This document shows, one piece after another, positions 59,278-64,000 of a stretch of DNA of 64,000 nucleotides. The stretch covers positions 1-64,000 of the forward strand of contig WRCD01000003.1 in assembly GCA_009784185.1 (NCBI GenBank), given 5' to 3'. The notes under the pieces are model-generated. The model saw only the letters and a program-made list of their open reading frames with translations. It was not told the origin of the DNA and did no database searches. A program made the translations under genes and the position numbers. Positions within the stretch are counted from its first letter, which is position 1. Every line of letters begins with the position of its first letter. This DNA comes from Bacillota bacterium. GTDB lineage: Bacteria; Bacillota; Clostridia; Christensenellales; UBA1242.

Positions 59278-62200
59278 TTATTCTTTTTTGCTTTTTGGCT
59301 TTCCTTCGCCTTTGCTTCCCCTAACCGGCTTAACAAAGTAGAATATTACTCCGCCAAGCGCAAGCAGCGATACAACCAGCAGGATTGTTCCCCATATAAC
59401 AGTCGGCATAACAGGATTGTTAGGCTCGTCTGATATTGTAAAGGTAAACTCCCTTGGCTCGGCCTTATTACCCGCATCGTCGGTAGCACTGTACGTTATT
59501 CTTACTTTGCCGGCTGAGTTAAAGGTAAATTTGACTGTTGTAGTATCAGAAGTTGCATCCGGAGTAACGGTAGCACCGTCCAGGGTAACAGTTATTGTTA
59601 TTCTGGTGTGGTCTTGCGTAACTCCATCATCTATGAGCTTAAGGTCGTTTCTGTTAATTGAAAGCTCTGTTCCAATAGGTTTGTTAACGTTGTTTGGCGC
59701 ATTTCTGTCCATGTTGTTGATTTGAATCAACGGCTGAGTAATTTTACCAACAACCATTTCAAACGAAAGGCTTGCTACATTGCCTGCTTTATCAGCCACC
59801 GAGTAAGTTATGTCCAAAACTCCGTTTCGGGTAGCCCTAAATTTGTGTGAAGCAAGGTTTGAAGTAAAGGTTGCAAGTGCAGACGAACTGTCTCTGTACT
59901 TAACCACAATCTTTGTCGAATTCTCATCTACTCCGCTGCCCGCATCACTCATACTGGCAAAACCGGGAATAGTAATGTCATTTTCTGTAGTTCCGTTAAC
60001 TGTAAACGGATGACTTCGGTCAGGACCGCCGTCAAGAATACTTATGGCCGGCGCAATAGTATCTGCCGCAACAACAAGCCTTTCAACATAATTAGAAGTT
60101 ATGTTGTTGTCGGCATCCTTAGCCCAATATCTGATTGTATACGTGCCGGTTTCAGCAACCAGGCTGGTCATGTCAAACCTTGGAACAACCTTGTCGTTGC
60201 TTACACTTACCACAACCGTTTCATCATCCCAGTCGTCTCCGCCGTTTATTGTACCGTCCAGCTCACCTGTTTCAATATTTCCGTCCGGAGTACCAAACAC
60301 CATGTCAAAGTCCATCAAGTCACCGTTTGTAGTAACAATAATGCCCTTTATATCAATCAGGTCGCCCCATTCTGCGGTTGGTTTAATGTTTTCCGGGTTG
60401 ATGGCCGGAGGAGTACGGTTTGCAACACCAAAATTATATGCAAAACAGAAAATGTTTCCTGCCGTATCATTTGCCGTGTAGGTAATTGTATACAAGCCGG
60501 CCGTAGCGGCAAAGAACTGCAGGTTCTGAATAGTTCTTACAGTTCCCTTGCCCGCAACAACTGTATCCACAAGGTGGCTGATTGAGCTGTTTACAGCCGT
60601 AACAGGAACCACGGCCCCAAAAACGTCGGTTACAACCACTTTAACGTTGATATTCGGGTCAAGCTCAATGCCCATAGCAGCCGGCACGGTATCTAAGAAA
60701 CTCAGTTCGGGCAGCTTAATGTTTTTGTTCTGGTCAAGGTTGCTCGGAATCAGTTCGTCCGCGCCCAGAATATAATCTGTAAGACTGTGTGTTTCACCTG
60801 TCTCTAACGGACGTTCGACACCGGCTTTGGTTACCACAATCGGAGCGCCTGTATCAGAAGTTGTGTCTATAACGGTAACGTGCCTTGGTAATGTTGCCTT
60901 GTTGCCTGCGTCATCAATAGCAGTTACCCTGATTGTCATTTTGGTAACCGGTTCTTCTCCGTTTTCGCTATGAATAAACTTTGACGGAATCTTAAACTCA
61001 AAGAGTGACTTGTCACTTTCAAGCTCCTGTGCCTTCTCGGCACTGTCTTCATCATCATTAAAGAAGAATTCGGTAACAACAAACACTCTTGCATCCGCAA
61101 TTTCAAGACGGTCTGTGGTAAGGTAGTCGGCCACACTTGGCTTACGAACCGTAAATTTGTCACCGTGTCTCTTCTGACTTGGCACACCGGTAAACTCAAT
61201 AACCGGCGCAAGCCTGTCTTCATACTTGTCGGAATCAACAATAATGCTAAACTCTCTTGTTGAAGGAAGGTTGTTGGCAACGGTGTCATATGCTTTGTAT
61301 CTTATAATCCATTCACCCTCATCTCCCGGTTTAAACGGGTGGGTTACTTCATCCCACGAGTTTTTACCCGAGTCCAGCTGGTGTACTGTGCCGCCTGTTT
61401 TGCGCACAAGTTCACGTATAAGCTTTAGTTCGGAATGCGGGTCAACATTATCTTTAGCAAAAATTCCGGGCAGCGTTATGGTTGGTCCCAGCACCTGTGG
61501 GTCTCCGGCATCTTCAACCAGACCAATTCTGCTTGGAATAAGCCAGCTTGCGTCTTCAAAGTCATCCAGTTCCCATTCATCAATCGGCTTGCCGTTAAGC
61601 TCTGTAAGTTTATCTACGGTGCCGCCCTTGCCGTCATCTACAGCAATAACCGTCTGCGTAAACGCACTAAAGTCAACAACCTTAACGGTTGGAGAAATGT
61701 TGTCTCTTACATCTCTTATAAAGAAACTCTGTTCCGCAGTATTTTTAAAAAAGTCGGTAATCACATATGTTACCAGATAATTTCCGGCTGTTGGGAATGT
61801 GTATTTAAAGCCGGTTTCGGTAAACTTGTCGGTTATATCCACCGCAGTAGTGTTGGCTGTATGGTTTTGAACCTCAACCTTGGTGTGTACGTTAATGCGC
61901 TCGTCATTGGCAAGAGTATTCCGTCCTGTAGCTAAAGGCAAGGTTGTTTCTACACCAAGACTTGCGGTACCCGGCATTGCACTGGCCAATGTCATTGCAA
62001 GCTTAATGTCGGAGTTGGCACCGGGGGCAGGCTTGTACAACTGGTCCGAAACTACCGAAATGTCGTGGAAAAACCTTATGCTCTCCGTACCTACGGCAGC
62101 ATAACTGTAAGTAACTACATACTTACCAAACACATCGGGAGCAGGCGTAAATGTCAAGAAACCGTCCGTGTCCAACTCAAGGTCCTGATTATCGTGAGAA

Positions 62201-62814
62201 GGCTTCTTTACGTTTATAATCGGCTTAGGATTTCCCGGAACCGGTTCGCCTTCCGGGTCTAAAATTTCGGGCCATGGCAAGGTTATAAGTTTGCCCGGAA
62301 TTGTTTTAATAGGCAAAATATGCTCTGAGTTGGTGTTAAAGTTAAACCTTGGAGTAATCCCATTTATTTTAATAGTAATGCTCTGGCTGGTTTTTACCTG
62401 ATTGGCTGCGGTTACAGAATAGTTAACGGTAAAGGTGCCTATTCTTCCTGCCGGCAGTTCAAAGTAGTTAAAAAATCCTGTGTTGTCCCACAATATTCCG
62501 CTATTCTCATTTACACTGCTGCCATACTCATCATCGCTTCCTATTACGCGGAACGCGCTGTCACGAACCTCGGTAAAAAGAATACCGCCCGAAAAATCCA
62601 CGTCCGGCAGTCTTATTTTGTGTTCAGCATCTATTACATCCTCATACTCATATTCCGAAATGTAATCCTTGCTTATAGTAAGCCACTCGCCCACGGCGGG
62701 AGGCTGATAAGTGCTGCTTGCGGCGGACACAGTGCCGAATGGATTTGCCAGCCCCAGCGAAAGCACAATTGCAAGCGCTACTACTGCTCCGGTAATTTTG
62801 CTTAAAAACTTCAT
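59278..62814 (-). CDS. Large Ig-like/cadherin-like surface protein with C-terminal membrane anchor
   Basis: 1178 residues. A signal peptide ends near AxA at about 31-33. The body is a series of Ig-like beta domains of about 90-100 residues, each ending in the recognisable YTITYTANDTAGN / VRITYSATDDAGNKA type strand. A membrane helix at about 1142-1164 and a Lys-rich tail anchor it, instead of LPXTG. It may be an adhesin or an envelope spacer. The ATG at 62814 follows AAGGAG by 8 nt. A promoter and terminator frame it as a single unit. Confidence 0.78.
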   Translation of the reverse strand: MKFLSKITGAVVALAIVLSLGLANPFGTVSAASSTYQPPAVGEWLTISKDYISEYEYEDVIDAEHKIRLPDVDFSGGILFTEVRDSAFRVIGSDDEYGSSVNENSGILWDNTGFFNYFELPAGRIGTFTVNYSVTAANQVKTSQSITIKINGITPRFNFNTNSEHILPIKTIPGKLITLPWPEILDPEGEPVPGNPKPIINVKKPSHDNQDLELDTDGFLTFTPAPDVFGKYVVTYSYAAVGTESIRFFHDISVVSDQLYKPAPGANSDIKLAMTLASAMPGTASLGVETTLPLATGRNTLANDERINVHTKVEVQNHTANTTAVDITDKFTETGFKYTFPTAGNYLVTYVITDFFKNTAEQSFFIRDVRDNISPTVKVVDFSAFTQTVIAVDDGKGGTVDKLTELNGKPIDEWELDDFEDASWLIPSRIGLVEDAGDPQVLGPTITLPGIFAKDNVDPHSELKLIRELVRKTGGTVHQLDSGKNSWDEVTHPFKPGDEGEWIIRYKAYDTVANNLPSTREFSIIVDSDKYEDRLAPVIEFTGVPSQKRHGDKFTVRKPSVADYLTTDRLEIADARVFVVTEFFFNDDEDSAEKAQELESDKSLFEFKIPSKFIHSENGEEPVTKMTIRVTAIDDAGNKATLPRHVTVIDTTSDTGAPIVVTKAGVERPLETGETHSLTDYILGADELIPSNLDQNKNIKLPELSFLDTVPAAMGIELDPNINVKVVVTDVFGAVVPVTAVNSSISHLVDTVVAGKGTVRTIQNLQFFAATAGLYTITYTANDTAGNIFCFAYNFGVANRTPPAINPENIKPTAEWGDLIDIKGIIVTTNGDLMDFDMVFGTPDGNIETGELDGTINGGDDWDDETVVVSVSNDKVVPRFDMTSLVAETGTYTIRYWAKDADNNITSNYVERLVVAADTIAPAISILDGGPDRSHPFTVNGTTENDITIPGFASMSDAGSGVDENSTKIVVKYRDSSSALATFTSNLASHKFRATRNGVLDITYSVADKAGNVASLSFEMVVGKITQPLIQINNMDRNAPNNVNKPIGTELSINRNDLKLIDDGVTQDHTRITITVTLDGATVTPDATSDTTTVKFTFNSAGKVRITYSATDDAGNKAEPREFTFTISDEPNNPVMPTVIWGTILLVVSLLALGGVIFYFVKPVRGSKGEGKPKSKKE

Positions 62815-62852
62815 CAATAAGTCTCCTTAAATTGTTAGATAATACACTCTAT

Positions 62853-62880
62853 AATATACCAAACCACCCGGTCTTGTCAA
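62853..62880 (-). promoter_or_regulatory. Promoter of the Ig-like surface-protein gene
   Basis: Minus strand: TTGACA (62875-62880), 16 nt, TATATT (62853-62858), about 35 nt before the ATG. Confidence 0.6.
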
Positions 62881-62986
62881 GAAATAAACAGTATAATTCG
62901 GGTTAAAAACCTAAGATTTAATTTAATTTTTGTTTTCGTCACAATCTTATGCTAAGTAGTTTTGTCGAAATATGGTTATATTGCGT

Positions 62987-63020
62987 AAAAACAAAACCCC
63001 GTACCCGGGGTTTTGTTTTA
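62987..63020 (-). terminator. Terminator of the Cys-rich protein gene
   Basis: AAAACAAAACCCC-GTACCC-GGGGTTTTGTTTT, a strong stem 14 bp after the stop. Confidence 0.85.
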
Positions 63021-63033
63021 AGCAGCCTGATTA

Positions 63034-63255
63034 TTAGCAGGTGTGACAGTGCTTTTTGCTTCTGCAAACACAGAAGAACAACAGAAGTATTGCAATTGTG
63101 CAAAGGTCAATGCCGCAGAAACAGTCAAGCAATCCGCAGTTGAACAATACAAACAATAAAACAAGAAGTATAAGCACGTCGCAGCTTGAGTTGTGTCCAA
63201 ACAGACCGCAGCCGCAGCCGCCTTCTCTTCCCATACCGAATAATTTGTCAAACAT
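63034..63255 (-). CDS. Small Cys-rich membrane protein
   Basis: 73 residues, of which 11 are Cys. A short Gly/Cys N-terminus (GREGGCGCGLFGHNSSC) precedes two hydrophobic stretches joined by a short Cys-bearing turn, and it ends CRSKKHCHTC. AGGAGG lies 8 nt before the ATG and a strong terminator follows, so it is clearly expressed from this frame. It may bind metal or form disulfides at the membrane, or be a spore-coat-type small protein; neither can be shown here. Confidence 0.65.
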   Translation of the reverse strand: MFDKLFGMGREGGCGCGLFGHNSSCDVLILLVLLFVLFNCGLLDCFCGIDLCTIAILLLFFCVCRSKKHCHTC

Positions 63256-63400
63256 CTTTAGGACCTCCTAAATTTTTAATGTAACGTAAACCTGATGGAT
63301 ATGTAAAATCCTTTTACAATGTGTTTTTGGTTTTTCTTTTGTGTTTGTAGAATACACCTACCTTACCATTGTATTCCCTGCTTAAAAAAATGTGTCATTT

Positions 63401-64000
63401 TTAAAGCTTTTTTGCTGCTATATTGCCGCTGCTCGGATCAATGATTACCGACAGTTCTGCACCCTGCGTGTTTATAAACGACACAAACCAGTAATGGACT
63501 CCGATTGCTTTTTCGGGGTCGCTGATTATTTTTACATAACATTCTGCAGTAGTTTTATCGCCAGAAAGCAATGTGTTAAGCTGCGGCTCAACTGCCGCTA
63601 CCGCCAGCTGCAAAGCCTTAGTGCTGTTTATTACAAACCCGGATGATACACAGACCAGCTCTGCCTGCTGGCTTTGTCCGTTTAATGTAACAATGACCAC
63701 AATTGTGTCCGCATCGCTTACGGTTGTGCCTATATCAGCCGACTGGGTGGTATCAAACGGGCTTTGCTCCAATCTGCCGTTGTAAGCCTTAGCGTTTACT
63801 CTAACCTCATATTCCAGGCTGCCGGCAAAAGCCAGATTCTTGGGAAACACCGAAACAATGCCAAAGTTTGTTTTTTTGCCGCTGATTCCGTCTAAAACAT
63901 AGTTTGCCTCACGCTGTCCGCTTGTAAAGGTAATAAGATAGTCGGTAGTCTGCCCCTCAAAAATATTATGCCGTATTTCAGACAGGTTGTTTTCAAAATA
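63401..64000 (-). CDS. Hypothetical protein, 5' end beyond the window
   Basis: The frame is open from the stop at 63401 to the window edge at 64000 (199 residues visible). It looks like the beta-rich C-terminal part of a secreted or envelope protein (TTDYLITFTSGQREANYV, LNGQSQQAELVCVSSGF, VHYWFVSFINTQGAELSVII), with a final segment resembling the PepSY-like propeptide pattern of a conserved strand plus DPSSGNI. A GTG at 63850 is internal. I cannot name a family. Confidence 0.55.
   Translation of the reverse strand, partial: YFENNLSEIRHNIFEGQTTDYLITFTSGQREANYVLDGISGKKTNFGIVSVFPKNLAFAGSLEYEVRVNAKAYNGRLEQSPFDTTQSADIGTTVSDADTIVVIVTLNGQSQQAELVCVSSGFVINSTKALQLAVAAVEPQLNTLLSGDKTTAECYVKIISDPEKAIGVHYWFVSFINTQGAELSVIIDPSSGNIAAKKL

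Noticed and set aside
63018-63251. An alternative 77-codon minus-strand frame over the Cys-rich gene
   Set aside because: Its start is not spaced correctly from AGGAGG, whereas the 63034-63255 frame is.

Overview
The window looks like part of a chromosome from an uncultivated, low-to-moderate GC Firmicute, most likely a member of Clostridia. Three conserved Firmicutes gene neighbourhoods support this. The first is nfeD-floA / yqfC-yqfD-ybeY-era-yqzL-recO-dnaG-rpoD-trmK (10000-20403). The second is mreB ... minD-minE-spoIVFB-like ... rplU-prp-rpmA (22926-33824). The third is uvrB-uvrA (53461-58407). L27 carries the Firmicutes-type cleavable N-terminus and the Prp protease gene is beside it. 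YqfC, YqfD, a SpoIVFB-like protease and a SpoVB-like flippase point to a spore-forming lineage, past or present. Placement below class is not possible from the sequence alone.

Layout. 1-243: homopolymer contig-edge sequence and a promoter with a G15 tract. 243-3025: TPR protein and a YkvI-like transporter. 3028-5080: S41 peptidase and a Bro-N protein. 5234-8964: NMT1/Tau-type ABC importer, split by a divergent two-gene cassette. 9066-9959: PgsA and a small membrane protein. 10000-20403: the housekeeping cluster. 20482-22661: NYN protein, OGG-type glycosylase and a small gene behind a G10-tract promoter. 22926-24070: L21/L27 operon. 24369-29823: small helical protein, DUF4132 protein, an Lrp-EgtD-like fusion and the site-2 protease. 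29966-36353: MinE, MinD, a frame-broken gene with a G9 tract, a second Bro-N gene, an MreB-like protein, a broken methyltransferase and Ppx/GppA. 36449-37532: ferredoxin and two half-size TSUP proteins. 37646-52608: surface proteins, with GNAT, LysM, SpoVB-like, DUF421 and DUF4363 genes between them. 52946-59181: DUF559 endonuclease, UvrAB and two small winged-helix/membrane proteins. 59278-64000: an Ig-like surface protein, a Cys-rich small membrane protein and a partial gene.

Three features cut across the window. (1) Two promoters share the layout -35 TTGACA, 8 nt, a G tract, then the -10 box (tracts of 10 and 15). A third G tract of 9 breaks a reading frame. Together these suggest slipped-strand phase variation. 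(2) At least 17 copies of a REP/REPIN-like palindrome are present. Some lie in frame inside trmK and the OGG gene, resembling the palindromic elements known from Rickettsia; two further repeat families accompany it. (3) Several genes have a -10 box 6 nt before the ATG and no clear Shine-Dalgarno, which predicts leaderless mRNAs. No tRNA, rRNA, CRISPR array, transposase or prophage structural gene was seen.
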